DNA of 64,000 nt from Streptomyces albipurpureus. Its GTDB lineage: Bacteria; Actinomycetota; Actinomycetes; Streptomycetales; Streptomycetaceae. Below are positions 1-8,455 of this stretch, piece after piece. The notes beneath the pieces are model-generated. The model saw nothing but the letters and a program-made list of their open reading frames with translations. It searched no databases and had not been told where the DNA came from. A program made the translations under genes and the position numbers. Within the stretch, counting starts at the first letter, position 1, and the number at the start of each line of letters is the position of its first letter. The stretch lies in contig NZ_JAMQAW010000025.1 in the NCBI RefSeq assembly GCF_023701525.1, forward strand, positions 275,735-339,734, given 5' to 3'.

Positions 1-182
1 AGTTGGCGGCGGAGGGCCGCGAGGACATCATGATCGTGGTGGGTGGGGTGATTCCGCCGCAGGATGTACCGACCCTGCACGAGGCGGGTGCGGCGGCGGT
101 GTTCCCGCCCGGCACGGTGATCCCGGACGCGGCCCACGATCTTCTGAAGACCCTGGCCGCCGCGCTCGGCCATGAGGTGTAG
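1..182 (+). CDS. Methylmalonyl-CoA mutase, C-terminal cobalamin-binding end (partial)
   Basis: Only the last 59 codons are in the window. The reading frame begins at base 3 and ends at the TAG at 180-182. The residues contain MIVVGGVIPPQDVPTL and AAVFPPGTVIPDAA, which are typical of the end of the B12-binding Rossmann domain in the large subunit of methylmalonyl-CoA mutase, the enzyme that interconverts methylmalonyl-CoA and succinyl-CoA in the cytoplasm. The meaB GTPase begins 3 bases after the stop, the usual actinobacterial arrangement, which supports the call. A related acyl-CoA mutase (ethylmalonyl or isobutyryl type) cannot be excluded from this short piece. Confidence 0.85.
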   Translation, partial: LAAEGREDIMIVVGGVIPPQDVPTLHEAGAAAVFPPGTVIPDAAHDLLKTLAAALGHEV

Positions 183-185
183 TCC

Positions 186-1184
186 GTGCCTTCGATGCCA
201 CCGACGATCGACATCGACACGTACGCGGACGGGGTGCGGAAGGGTTCCCGGGCGTTCATCGCCCGGGCGATCACCCTGGTCGAGTCCACCCGCCCCGACC
301 ACCGGGTGCTGGCCCAGCGGCTGTTGACCCGGCTGCTACCGGATGCGGGCGGGGCCCGACGGGTGGGGATCAGCGGAGTGCCGGGGGTGGGCAAGTCCAC
401 CTTCATCGATGCGCTGGGCACCATGCTCACCGGGCTCGGACATCGGGTCGCGGTCCTTGCCGTCGACCCCTCGTCCAGTCGTACCGGTGGTTCCATCTTG
501 GGCGACAAGACCCGGATGGAGCGGTTGGCGACGGACCCGGCGGCCTTTGTCCGGCCCTCCCCCACGGCGGGAACACTCGGCGGGGTGGCGAAAGCCACTC
601 GCGAGACCATCCTGGTCATGGAAGCGGCGGGGTACGACATCGTCCTGGTGGAGACGGTCGGGGTGGGACAGTCGGAGACCGCCGTGGCCAATATGGTGGA
701 CACGTTCCTCCTGCTCACCCTGGCCAGGACCGGTGACCAGTTGCAGGGCATCAAGAAGGGTGTGCTGGAGCTGGCCGATGTGATCGCCGTGAACAAGGCC
801 GATGGTCCCCATGAGCGGGACGCTCGGTCCGCGGCCCGGGAACTCGCCGGCGCGCTGCGGCTGATGCACCCCGTGGACGCGGCGTGGACTCCCCCGGTGC
901 TGTCGTGCAGCGCCCGTGAGTCCATGGGCCTTGACACCGTGTGGGAGCGGATCGACCAGCACCGTGCCCTGTTGGAATCGACCGGGCGGCTTGCCGTCAA
1001 GCGGAGGAATCAGCAGGTCGACTGGGCCTGGTCGATGGTGCACGATGAGTTGAAGGACCGGTTGCGCAGCCACCCCGAGGTGCGGACGCTCGCTCCGGAG
1101 CTCGAACAGCAGCTACGGGACGGGCGGTTGACGGCCACCGTCGCGGCGGAGCGTATCCTGGACGCCTTCCAGCTGCCCCGGTAG
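186..1184 (+). CDS. meaB: Methylmalonyl-CoA mutase-associated GTPase MeaB
   Basis: This is a 332-residue G3E-family P-loop GTPase. It has GISGVPGVGKST (Walker A, about residues 59-70), VDPSSSRTGGSILGDKTRM and ETVGVGQSE (switch and Walker B), and NKAD (base recognition, about 204-207). MeaB proteins chaperone cobalamin loading and protect the mutase from inactivation. The GTG start lies 3 bases after the upstream mutase stop, so the two are probably translationally coupled. Length and motif order fit the family fully. ArgK was an older name for the same proteins. A G-U tolerant hairpin 25 bases after the stop probably ends the transcript. Confidence 0.95.
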   Translation: MPSMPPTIDIDTYADGVRKGSRAFIARAITLVESTRPDHRVLAQRLLTRLLPDAGGARRVGISGVPGVGKSTFIDALGTMLTGLGHRVAVLAVDPSSSRTGGSILGDKTRMERLATDPAAFVRPSPTAGTLGGVAKATRETILVMEAAGYDIVLVETVGVGQSETAVANMVDTFLLLTLARTGDQLQGIKKGVLELADVIAVNKADGPHERDARSAARELAGALRLMHPVDAAWTPPVLSCSARESMGLDTVWERIDQHRALLESTGRLAVKRRNQQVDWAWSMVHDELKDRLRSHPEVRTLAPELEQQLRDGRLTATVAAERILDAFQLPR

Positions 1185-1208
1185 TGATCGGGGCGCTCTC
1201 TGGAGACG

Positions 1209-1240
1209 GGCAGGGGGTGGGGTGCGGCCCATCCCCTGCC
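1209..1240 (+). terminator. Terminator-like hairpin after meaB
   Basis: The arm at 1209-1221 (GGCAGGGGGTGGG) pairs with 1228-1240 (CCCATCCCCTGCC), with one G-U pair and a 6-base loop. It lies 25 bases after the meaB stop and before the convergent methyltransferase gene. There is no U tract, which is common in streptomycete terminators. The rest of 1185-1438 shows nothing else recognisable. Confidence 0.6.
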
Positions 1241-1438
1241 GTGCTCTCTCCCCCATGCCGGCTTGGCTCGGGGCGCCTGGGCTGGCGCGCGAGCACGACC
1301 GCGCTTCCCCTGGTCCCGCAGTCGTCCCGTAGCGCGGGCGTACCCCCACGCCGCGTTGCCGTTTCGCCCCCCTGCGGCCCGTGTGGGAATGCTCTTCCGC
1401 CGTGCGGTGCACCGCAGCTGGCACCGGGCCGATCCGCC

Positions 1439-2299
1439 TCAGAGCGCGGGCCAGCCCTTGGGGCCGAGCTGGTAGAGGTTGAAGCGGTATCCCTGGATCT
1501 GGCGGCGCATCACGGTGGCCATGGCACGCAGCATTCCGCGCTGCCGCTGGGGGATGCGGCGGCTGACGGCAGCGGGCAGCCGAGCGAAGGTGCACGTCCG
1601 GGTGAGGGCGATGTCCGGGTGCCAGCGCTCCGGCTCCGCCGGGTCGTCGCAGCGCCAGCGCATCCGCGCGGCGACCCTGCTGAGGACGTCATGACCGTCC
1701 TGGCCGTCCAGCATCGTGGCGGAGGCGGTCTCCAGGGCCAGTTGGGCTCCGGGCAGTTGCTGGGCGAGCATGCGGAACACCTGACGCGCCTCAGCCTCGT
1801 CGAGATGGATCGGTACGGCTTCGGCAACGAGGAAGTACGGCCCAGGGCTCTGGCGTACGGCCTCGATCCAGGAGGGGTCGGTCACGGAGGCGGCAAGGGT
1901 GCGTCTGCGGTGGGTGCCGTGGCGGAGGGCGTGCCGCAGTTCGCGTGCATCGGCCAGATCGAGGTCGAACCAGTGCACGGTCCCGTTGTCGAGTCGCTCG
2001 AAGCGGGAGTTGAGCCCGGTGCCGAGTTCGATGACGGTCCCGTGGGGGTGGTCGTTGAGGAAGTCCTGAACCCAGGTGTCGAAGAGGAGTGTGCGGATGC
2101 TGGCGCCGAGCAGGCCGCGCGCACCGTTGAACCGCGGGAAGTCGTCGTCCATGGAGTCGACCATCTCCACGGAACGCAGGTCTTGGAGCACGCCTCGGCG
2201 CTTCGCTGTGTCCATGGCTCTGGCGCCCAGCAAGAACAGCGGGGGTTGCTGGATCTCCTCCAGATCGGGCGCGTGTGTGGTCCGAGGCTCCATAGTCAT
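1439..2299 (-). CDS. Class I SAM-dependent O-methyltransferase, leucine carboxyl methyltransferase (PPM1/TcmP-like) family
   Basis: The protein has 286 residues. VIELGTGLNSRFERLD (about 90-105) is the SAM-binding glycine loop followed by the LCM-family arginine. WFDLDLAD supplies the acidic ribose-binding residues, and YFLVAEAVPIHLDEAEA is the motif IV region. Family members methylate carboxyl or hydroxyl groups of small molecules such as polyketides, and the substrate here is unknown. The gene stands alone and is convergent with meaB. Its start is 53 bases from an iron-box-like sequence (2352-2370), so iron-dependent repression is a reasonable guess. The family call is solid and the regulation is inferred. 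Confidence 0.85.
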   Translation of the reverse strand: MTMEPRTTHAPDLEEIQQPPLFLLGARAMDTAKRRGVLQDLRSVEMVDSMDDDFPRFNGARGLLGASIRTLLFDTWVQDFLNDHPHGTVIELGTGLNSRFERLDNGTVHWFDLDLADARELRHALRHGTHRRRTLAASVTDPSWIEAVRQSPGPYFLVAEAVPIHLDEAEARQVFRMLAQQLPGAQLALETASATMLDGQDGHDVLSRVAARMRWRCDDPAEPERWHPDIALTRTCTFARLPAAVSRRIPQRQRGMLRAMATVMRRQIQGYRFNLYQLGPKGWPAL

Positions 2300-2351
2300 C
2301 TCTCCTGGGTGGTGTCGGCGATGCGGTGCGACGACAGAAGCGCCATTCTAG

Positions 2352-2370
2352 TTAGGTAACCCTAACTTGC
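2352..2370. promoter_or_regulatory. Possible iron box (DmdR/IdeR-type operator)
   Basis: The 19 bases TTAGGTAACCCTAACTTGC match 13 of 19 positions of the actinobacterial iron box TTAGGTTAGGCTAACCTAA. The match includes TTAGGT at the left and CTAAC on the right. The sequence also has the dyad AGTTAGG-N4-CCTAACT at 2350-2367. It lies between the methyltransferase (minus, starts 2299) and the GH4 gene (plus, starts 2658), closer to the former. The rest of this 358-base gap shows nothing else clear. Confidence 0.4.
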
Positions 2371-2657
2371 ACCCGGGCGGGGGTGACTTCCCTGCCGACA
2401 GCGGCCGGCCGGTCCCACCAGCTGGTGAGGTCATAGGTTCTGAGCTGGGACGTCTTCGAACGGAGCAGTGGCTACGGTTGATCCTGCGCCGTACGTCACC
2501 CGCCGTCCGGGGTTGCCCGGGCGGCGGATTCCACCGCTGGTGTGCCCGGTGTCCGCGAGCGCCTCGCAACCGACGGGTAGCGTGCGGCCTGTATCGCGCG
2601 CACCCCTACGGACGGGCCGGGGGGCATAGGGGTAAGGGAAGCGAAGGTGGCTGAAGG

Positions 2658-3998
2658 ATGAGGCTCACGGTCCTGGGCGGTGGAGGCTTTCGGCTGCCGC
2701 TGGTGTACGGCGCGCTGCTGGGCGACCGCGCTGAGGGCAGGGTCACCGAGGTGGTTCTGCACGATGTGGACGCCGGCCGGCTGACCGCCATCGCCCGCGT
2801 CCTCGCGGACCAGGCCGAGGGGGTGTCGGACGCACCGGAGGTGAGCGTCACCACCGATCTGGATGAGGCCCTGCGCGGGGCGGACTTCGTCTTCTCGGCG
2901 ATTCGGGTGGGCGGTCTGGCCGGCCGGGCCGACGATGAGCGCATCGCCCTGGCGGAAGGGGTGCTCGGGCAGGAGACCGTCGGGGCGGGCGGGATCGCCT
3001 ACGGTCTGCGGACGGTTCCGGTGGCCAGGGAGATCGCGCGCCGGGTGGCACGGCTCGCGCCGGACGCCTGGGTCATCAACTTCACCAATCCGGCGGGGCT
3101 GGTCACCGAGGCGATGTCCCGCGAGTTGGGCGACCGGGTGATCGGGATCTGTGACTCCCCGGTCGGCCTCGGCCGCCGGGTGGCGCGGGCACTGGGCGTG
3201 GACCCGGAGCGGGCCTGGTTCGACTACGCGGGCCTCAACCACCTCGGCTGGTTGCGCGGGCTCGTTGTCGACGGCCGCGATGAACTCCCGGGGCTGCTGG
3301 CCGACCCGACCGCCCTGGGCTCCTTCGAGGAGGGACGGCTCTTCGGGCCCGAGTGGCTCCAGTCCCTGGGATCGATCCCCAACGAGTATCTGCACTACTA
3401 CTACTTCAACCGGGAGACGGTTCGCGCCTACCAGGAGGCCGAGCAGACCCGCGGGGCCTTCCTCAACCGGCAGCAGGCGCGCTTCTACGCGGAGTTGGAA
3501 CGGCCGGACGCGCCGGCGTGGGAGAGTTGGGACCGTACCCGGGCCGAGCGCGAGTCGACCTATATGGCGCACAACCGCGAGGCGGTGGACGCCGGCGAGC
3601 GTGATGCCACCGATCTGGAGTCCGGGGGCTATGAGCATGTCGCGTTGGCGCTGATGCGCGCGATCGCCCATCACCAGCGCACCACGTTGATCCTCAATGT
3701 CCGTAACCGAGGGGCGCTTGCGCCGCTGGACGAGCAAGCGGTGGTCGAGGTGCCGTGCTTCGTCGACGCCAACGGGGCGCACCCGGTCGCCGTATCGCCC
3801 CTGCCGGACCATGCCACGGGCCTGGTGTGCGCGGTGAAGGCGGTGGAGCGCGAGGTACTGGCGGCTACGGAGAGCGGTTCACGGGCGCGAGCGGTGAAGG
3901 CGTTCGCCCTGCATCCGCTCATTGACTCGGTGAGCGTCGCCCGACGGCTCCTCGATGGATACAGGGAGGTCCATCCGGGCCTGGCCTATCTCCGCTGA
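2658..3998 (+). CDS. Glycoside hydrolase family 4, 6-phospho-beta-glucosidase-like
   Basis: This 446-residue protein has the GH4 hallmarks. An N-terminal Rossmann NAD-binding start (VLGGGGFRLP, residues 5-14) is followed by NFTNPAGLVTEA (141-152), GICDSPVG (163-170, metal-binding Cys165) and AGLNHLGW (191-198, metal-binding His195). GH4 enzymes use NAD+ and a divalent metal for a redox-assisted hydrolysis, usually of phosphorylated disaccharides in the cytoplasm. No PTS or ABC sugar transporter is adjacent, so the natural substrate is open. The ATG start follows GAAGG. The 3' end is convergent with the GNAT gene. Confidence 0.9.
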   Translation: MRLTVLGGGGFRLPLVYGALLGDRAEGRVTEVVLHDVDAGRLTAIARVLADQAEGVSDAPEVSVTTDLDEALRGADFVFSAIRVGGLAGRADDERIALAEGVLGQETVGAGGIAYGLRTVPVAREIARRVARLAPDAWVINFTNPAGLVTEAMSRELGDRVIGICDSPVGLGRRVARALGVDPERAWFDYAGLNHLGWLRGLVVDGRDELPGLLADPTALGSFEEGRLFGPEWLQSLGSIPNEYLHYYYFNRETVRAYQEAEQTRGAFLNRQQARFYAELERPDAPAWESWDRTRAERESTYMAHNREAVDAGERDATDLESGGYEHVALALMRAIAHHQRTTLILNVRNRGALAPLDEQAVVEVPCFVDANGAHPVAVSPLPDHATGLVCAVKAVEREVLAATESGSRARAVKAFALHPLIDSVSVARRLLDGYREVHPGLAYLR

Positions 3999-4014
3999 GG
4001 ACACCTTCCGCGGC

Positions 4015-4037
4015 GCCCTGCACCGCCGGAGCAGGGC
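4015..4037. terminator. Hairpin between convergent genes
   Basis: GCCCTGC (4015-4021) pairs with GCAGGGC (4031-4037) over a 9-base loop. It lies 16 bases after the GH4 stop and 26 bases beyond the convergent GNAT stop, so it could serve both transcripts. Confidence 0.45.
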
Positions 4038-4063
4038 AGACAGGGCGTCAGCGGAGGCCAGTG

Positions 4064-4957
4064 CTAGCCGAGTTCCAGGGTGGTGACGCCGAAGACACGG
4101 TCGGCACGGATCTGAGGGGCGGGGCCGGTGTACATCCGTACGGTGGGGAACTGCGCGGTCAGCCCGCGGTCGGTGGCAAGGGCCGCGGCGGCCTCCTGGG
4201 TCTGGGGCATATCGACGGCGACCTCGTCGGTCGGGCCGAGATGTGCGGTGAGACCGTCGAGGACTGCCGCCGCGTCCGGTGCGGTGTCGGCGAACAGCGG
4301 ACCGATCCGGTGGCTGTCCCGACCGGGCCGGATGACGCCGTACCCGGTGACGCGTCCGTCCCGCCACCGGGCGTGGGCGATGTGCCCGGGTGCGGTCAGC
4401 CAGCGGGAGAGAAAGGCCCGCCGATCGGCGGGGAAGCAGTCACGGTCGTACTCGGCGATCGCCTCCAGGTCCTGCGCGGTGATGGGGGTGACACCCTCGT
4501 CCACGACGTCGACCCGCTGGGGAACCCCGCCGTAGCGAACCGTGCCGTAGGCGGGGCTGAAGCCGGAGCGCTGGTAGTTGTCCTGCTGGGCGGGCACGGC
4601 GTCGAGGCCGACCAGCCGGTTGCCGGCATGGGGAAAGGCGGCACGCCAGGTCGCGAGCCCCCACCCCTGCCCCCGCAGATCGGGACGGACCACGTAGTAG
4701 CCGAGGAAGGCGTACTCGTCCGAGTAGTTGACGACGGAGATCGAGGAGACGGGCTCCCCGTCGAGGCGGCCGATGAAGAACCCGGCGGGGTCGGTGGGGT
4801 GGAAGCACTCCGCATCACCGTCGCCGGGGTTCCACCCCTCGGCGGCGCACCATTCGGCGACGAGGCGCCATTCCTCCCGGGTGGCGCTGCTGACGCTGAA
4901 GCGGGCCGCTCCGGTGGTGTCGGACGTCTGGACCGTCTCGCCAAGTGGATTGGTCAT
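4064..4957 (-). CDS. Double-domain GNAT N-acetyltransferase
   Basis: A 297-residue protein with two GNAT folds. The N-terminal one has YYVVRPDLRGQGWGLATW (about residues 87-104), an acetyl-CoA pyrophosphate-binding Q/RxxGxG/A motif. The C-terminal one contains VTGYGVIRPGRDSHRIGPLFADT (about 200-222) but no intact RxxGxG motif, as is usual for the inactive half in this subfamily. The substrate is unknown; such proteins often modify small amines or antibiotics. A monocistronic arrangement is likely, because the next gene on this strand starts over 1.6 kb upstream. Family confidence is high and functional confidence low. Confidence 0.85.
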   Translation of the reverse strand: MTNPLGETVQTSDTTGAARFSVSSATREEWRLVAEWCAAEGWNPGDGDAECFHPTDPAGFFIGRLDGEPVSSISVVNYSDEYAFLGYYVVRPDLRGQGWGLATWRAAFPHAGNRLVGLDAVPAQQDNYQRSGFSPAYGTVRYGGVPQRVDVVDEGVTPITAQDLEAIAEYDRDCFPADRRAFLSRWLTAPGHIAHARWRDGRVTGYGVIRPGRDSHRIGPLFADTAPDAAAVLDGLTAHLGPTDEVAVDMPQTQEAAAALATDRGLTAQFPTVRMYTGPAPQIRADRVFGVTTLELG

Positions 4958-5078
4958 GAGCGGGTTTGTCCCTTCTCTCGCTGTCGGTTGACGGGGCTGT
5001 CGGGCTCTGGGCTACCGATGCTCTCGACCACCGGTACGGACCCGTGTGGGAACGCCGCCCCAGGGGGCTGGAGTTGGC

Positions 5079-6611
5079 CTAGATCAGGTCCATGGCCGCT
5101 ACTTCGTCGGGGCTGCCGTAACTCACGGGGCCCTGGAAACTCCTCCGGGCCCTGGCGAACCACCACGCGGCGGCGACAAGGAGGACCACCCCCAGGGCGA
5201 TCGGCGCGTAGTTGAAGGTCGTGTGGGTGATGGGCGAGGAGTGCGGCAGCATGAACAGCACACTGCTGAAGACGATCCAGGCCACCGCCGTACGTGCCAC
5301 GGGCCGGCCCCAGCGCCCGAGATGCCAGGGGCCGCGCTGGAACTCGTCGCCCAGGCGCAGCCGGAGATAGATGGGCACTCCATAGGCGAGATAGAGCCCC
5401 ACGACATTGACGCTGACGATCGCGGCGAACACGGTGTGCGACCACCAGGCCGGAGTGATCAGAACGAAGGAGCAACCAGCCGCCAACCAGACCGCTTTGA
5501 CGGGTGTACGGGTACGGGGGGACACCGAATGCCACCACCGGGATCCTGGCATGGCACCATCGCGCGCAAAGGCGAAGATCTGCCGGGTATTACTGGTCAT
5601 GTTGGCGAGCCCGCAGAAGAGCATCGCGCCGATGACGATGAGCAAGAGCAGTCGGGCGGTTCCGGCGCCAAGGGCATCAATGAGAATCCGCACGGGCGGC
5701 GCGGACGAACTCGCTGTAGTCGCGTAATCGCGGATCGCACACACCAGGGCGATCATGAGTATGAGGCCGGCGATCGCGGAGCAGGCGATGGACCACATGA
5801 TGCCCTTGGGAGTACTCACGGTCGCCTTCACCGTCTCCTCCGACATGTGGAAGCTTCCGTCGAATCCTGTGAAGGTCCAACTACTCACCAGGAGCCCGAG
5901 CATTGCGGCGTAAACAGCATTGGAGAAGCCGGTGTTGTTCACAAAATGCGTACTGAAGTCGACTGATTGATGGTCCGTTGGGATCAGCGCCAGGCTGAGC
6001 ACGATGATGGTCACACCGATGACCAACCACCACACGGAGATACGGTTCAGGGCCGCGACGAGTTGCACGGTGTAGGTGTTGGCGAGCGCCTGGAGCAGCA
6101 GAATCACGGTGGTGATGGCCACGGTTCGGTGCCCGGTCACCTGATAGCCGGGCCACTGCATGACGATGAAGGCCTGGATGAAGGTGGCGGCGGCATAACC
6201 GGTGGCAGCGGTGCCTCCGATCTGCCCGACGAAGTTCAGCCAGCCGGTGTACCAGGACCAGGCGCCACGATGCCGTTTGGCGAGTTTGCCGGCGGAGAAG
6301 TAGAGCGCGCCACTCGTGGGGTACGCGGAGGCGATCTCCCCCATGGCCGCCCCGACAAACAGCACCATGAGGGAAACGCCGATCCAACCGAACACAAGAA
6401 TCAAGGGGCCGCCGGCGCCCATGCCGTAACCAAAAGCGGAGAAGATTCCGGAGATGACATTGATGATCGTGAAGGAGATCGCAAAGTTGTCGAACGTTCG
6501 AAAGCGACGGGTGAGTTTTCGCGGGTATCCCATCGCATGGAGTGTCGCGTCATCATCGAGAACGACGGCGCGATCATCGTGATGACGTTTTCTCGGTCGG
6601 ATGGCAGTCAT
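5079..6611 (-). CDS. APC-family amino acid permease
   Basis: About 510 residues and about 12 hydrophobic segments. The entry to TM1, FAISFTIINVISGIFSAFGYG, carries the APC-family unwound glycine region. TSGALYFSAGKLAKRHRGAWSWYTGWLN and MSNTRQ-type motifs (MTSNTRQIFAFARDGAMPGS) place it in the amino-acid/choline branch, so it is likely a proton- or sodium-coupled uptake protein for amino acids, GABA or polyamines in the cytoplasmic membrane. The start is uncertain: ATG at 6611 or 6644, or GTG at 6623, all have weak ribosome sites. The gene upstream on the same strand ends at 6670, so the pair may be co-transcribed. Third-position GC is visibly lower than in the neighbours in parts. Confidence 0.88.
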   Translation of the reverse strand: MTAIRPRKRHHDDRAVVLDDDATLHAMGYPRKLTRRFRTFDNFAISFTIINVISGIFSAFGYGMGAGGPLILVFGWIGVSLMVLFVGAAMGEIASAYPTSGALYFSAGKLAKRHRGAWSWYTGWLNFVGQIGGTAATGYAAATFIQAFIVMQWPGYQVTGHRTVAITTVILLLQALANTYTVQLVAALNRISVWWLVIGVTIIVLSLALIPTDHQSVDFSTHFVNNTGFSNAVYAAMLGLLVSSWTFTGFDGSFHMSEETVKATVSTPKGIMWSIACSAIAGLILMIALVCAIRDYATTASSSAPPVRILIDALGAGTARLLLLIVIGAMLFCGLANMTSNTRQIFAFARDGAMPGSRWWHSVSPRTRTPVKAVWLAAGCSFVLITPAWWSHTVFAAIVSVNVVGLYLAYGVPIYLRLRLGDEFQRGPWHLGRWGRPVARTAVAWIVFSSVLFMLPHSSPITHTTFNYAPIALGVVLLVAAAWWFARARRSFQGPVSYGSPDEVAAMDLI

Positions 6612-6669
6612 TCGCTCGGACACAACCGCGTTATTTCCCTTCATCGCTGGGCAGACCGAAGGTTGAGAT

Positions 6670-7698
6670 TCAGCCGGAATTGGGTACTGGCAACCCACAG
6701 GCCCGTCTCGCTCTACTCAATTGAGCTGCCGGGGCACCGAAAACACTCCATGGCATACGCGCGGCATAAGGGCCCATGGCCGAAAGGACTTCGCGTGCCT
6801 CGAATTCACGGCGCCCCAGATAGAGCGCATGCGCCAGATAGGAGAGATCGAGAACAGGGGTGTAGCGATAGCGGGAGAGCTGGGGGAACCAGTGGGTGTA
6901 GCCCGCTGCCGCGGTGGCCACGCACTGGGGCTGTCGCCAGGCGTGGTGAGCGAGCAGCGAGTGAGGATCGTACTCCTCGGCGAGGGCGATCAGCGGCAGC
7001 AGGCGCAGCGGCGAAGAGATGGGCGCACGGTTGCTGAGGAAGGCGGCAACATCCCAGCGTGCGCTCGCCGTCCCACCGTACCGGGTGAAGAAGAAGGCGA
7101 GAAAACGGTGGTGCGCCTCGCGATTCCAGGGGTCAAGTCGGAGGATGCGGGCGAATAGTTGCCAAGGCCCGGGGGGAGCGGTCAACAACCCGAGGGGGGC
7201 ACGGTCGAGGGGTCGTCTGATCCGGGTGACGGCCAATTGAGCGACCCAGGGGGTGGGATCCTGGGGAAGCAGCCGGGCGGCGCGTTCTGCCGCGGCGTTG
7301 GCGATGTCCACCAGGGCCTCTGTGTGCGGCCCCTGCTCGTCCGCTGAGCGCAGTGCGCGAAGCATCGCGACACGGGCCCACAACAGCGCGGATTCGGGCC
7401 CCGGCTCCTCGTCCAGCCAGCGCTCGGCGAGATCCGAGTCGGCCGCTTCGGATGCGAGTACCAGGGAACGGTGGGCCCTGATCTCGAAATCCCCGCGTGC
7501 TTCCCGGAGTAGTTCCTGTGCGCTGAGGTAGCGACCCGCCCTTACGTCGATGCAGGCGCGGGCAAGCTGGTGGTCATCGGCTGCCGGATGCCAAACGTAC
7601 TGCCCATGGAACGGGCCAGCGGCCACGATCTGTTCCCCCTTCCCCCCGGACGGCACCGTCCGCCCGCATTCCGGCCACGCCGGACAATGCCGGATCAC
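6670..7698 (-). CDS. Conserved hypothetical protein with TPR-like helices
   Basis: A 342-residue soluble protein of unknown function. It is rich in paired amphipathic helices (SAQELLREARGDFEIRAHRSLVLASEA, ALLWARVAMLRALRSADEQG, AAERAARLLPQDPTPWVAQLAV, WNREAHHRFLAFFFTRYGG), a pattern of degenerate TPR-like repeats. There is no signal peptide and no catalytic motif. It sits directly upstream of the amino acid permease on the same strand, with about 25-60 bases between them depending on the permease start, which suggests co-expression. The exact start is uncertain because an in-frame GTG or ATG a few codons later would serve equally well. Confidence 0.65.
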   Translation of the reverse strand: MIRHCPAWPECGRTVPSGGKGEQIVAAGPFHGQYVWHPAADDHQLARACIDVRAGRYLSAQELLREARGDFEIRAHRSLVLASEAADSDLAERWLDEEPGPESALLWARVAMLRALRSADEQGPHTEALVDIANAAAERAARLLPQDPTPWVAQLAVTRIRRPLDRAPLGLLTAPPGPWQLFARILRLDPWNREAHHRFLAFFFTRYGGTASARWDVAAFLSNRAPISSPLRLLPLIALAEEYDPHSLLAHHAWRQPQCVATAAAGYTHWFPQLSRYRYTPVLDLSYLAHALYLGRREFEAREVLSAMGPYAARMPWSVFGAPAAQLSRARRACGLPVPNSG

Positions 7699-8017
7699 TG
7701 TGGATCACCGGCAGCGGGATCACACCCTACTCAGGACGGAGTGAGAGGGAAAACAGTCATCCAGGGAACGTTGGCCGGGTCTATTGCACATCACAGAGGG
7801 CACTGGCATATGCCGTCTCCTGCGCACCTGTGATTGCCGGACTCTTCTCGAACGTGTACGCCATAGCAGAGGTTCCTGGCCTGTTCGATGGCGAAAGAAT
7901 GACCACATCGGGCTCCTGATCACCGATCGTGAAGGTGACCGGACATCGAATTTGCGGGCGACTCACCCGTTCGCACGGACAGTCGACACCTCTTCGAAGG
8001 GTGCTCGTTGGGCGGGC
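7699..8017. other. Intergenic region between divergent genes
   Basis: This 319-base stretch of lower GC separates the TPR-like protein gene (minus) from the small secreted-protein gene (plus) and should hold both promoters. A 61-codon frame on the minus strand (7781-7966) is open, but it has weak third-position bias, no ribosome site and no recognisable family, so it is not called. No clear dyad operator was found. Confidence 0.4.
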
Positions 8018-8455
8018 ATGATCATCGCTCGGCGCTCAGCGCTCGTTTCCTCGGCATGCATCGCGGCGGCTCTCGTGACCGGCCCCCTATCGGTCAGTGC
8101 GGGTGCGCACTTCGCCTCGGACACCGTCACCATCGATCGCATCGGCCAGATCGCCGAAGACGGAGCGATCACCCTCACCGGAACCTACCGCTGTTCATCA
8201 CCTCGTCTGGGCCCGGTCCTCATCGGTTCCAAGGCGGTTCAGGGTGACGCCCGTGCGAGTCTCGACGGCATCGTCGCGAACTGCGACGGTCAGCAGCGGA
8301 CCTGGCGGGCCACCGGCCAGGCTTCCGGCACGTTCCGGCCGGGGGCCGCACGCGGGGAGGCGACCCTGATCCAACTGGACCTCTCGCACGGCCTGGTGCC
8401 GTTCCCGACGGTTCTGACCGCGGGCGACACGCAACTGACGCTTCAGCGAGGCTAG
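8018..8455 (+). CDS. Secreted protein, DUF6299-like
   Basis: A 145-residue protein. The N-terminus (MIIARRSALVSSACIAAALV then GPLSVSAGA) is a Sec signal peptide with likely cleavage after the SAGA region, near residue 28. The mature part is a small beta-rich domain (TVTIDRIGQIAEDGAITLTG; two cysteines at CSSPRLG and NCDG) that resembles the DUF6299 family of exported streptomycete proteins of unknown function. The start at 8018 was chosen over longer in-frame starts because it gives a proper signal peptide. Its TAG stop and the stop of the convergent SpoIIE phosphatase share the palindrome CTAG at 8452-8455. Confidence 0.75.
   Translation: MIIARRSALVSSACIAAALVTGPLSVSAGAHFASDTVTIDRIGQIAEDGAITLTGTYRCSSPRLGPVLIGSKAVQGDARASLDGIVANCDGQQRTWRATGQASGTFRPGAARGEATLIQLDLSHGLVPFPTVLTAGDTQLTLQRG

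Noticed and set aside
7781-7966. 61-codon minus-strand frame
   Set aside because: Poor third-position GC, no ribosome site and no recognised family; it lies in a promoter gap.
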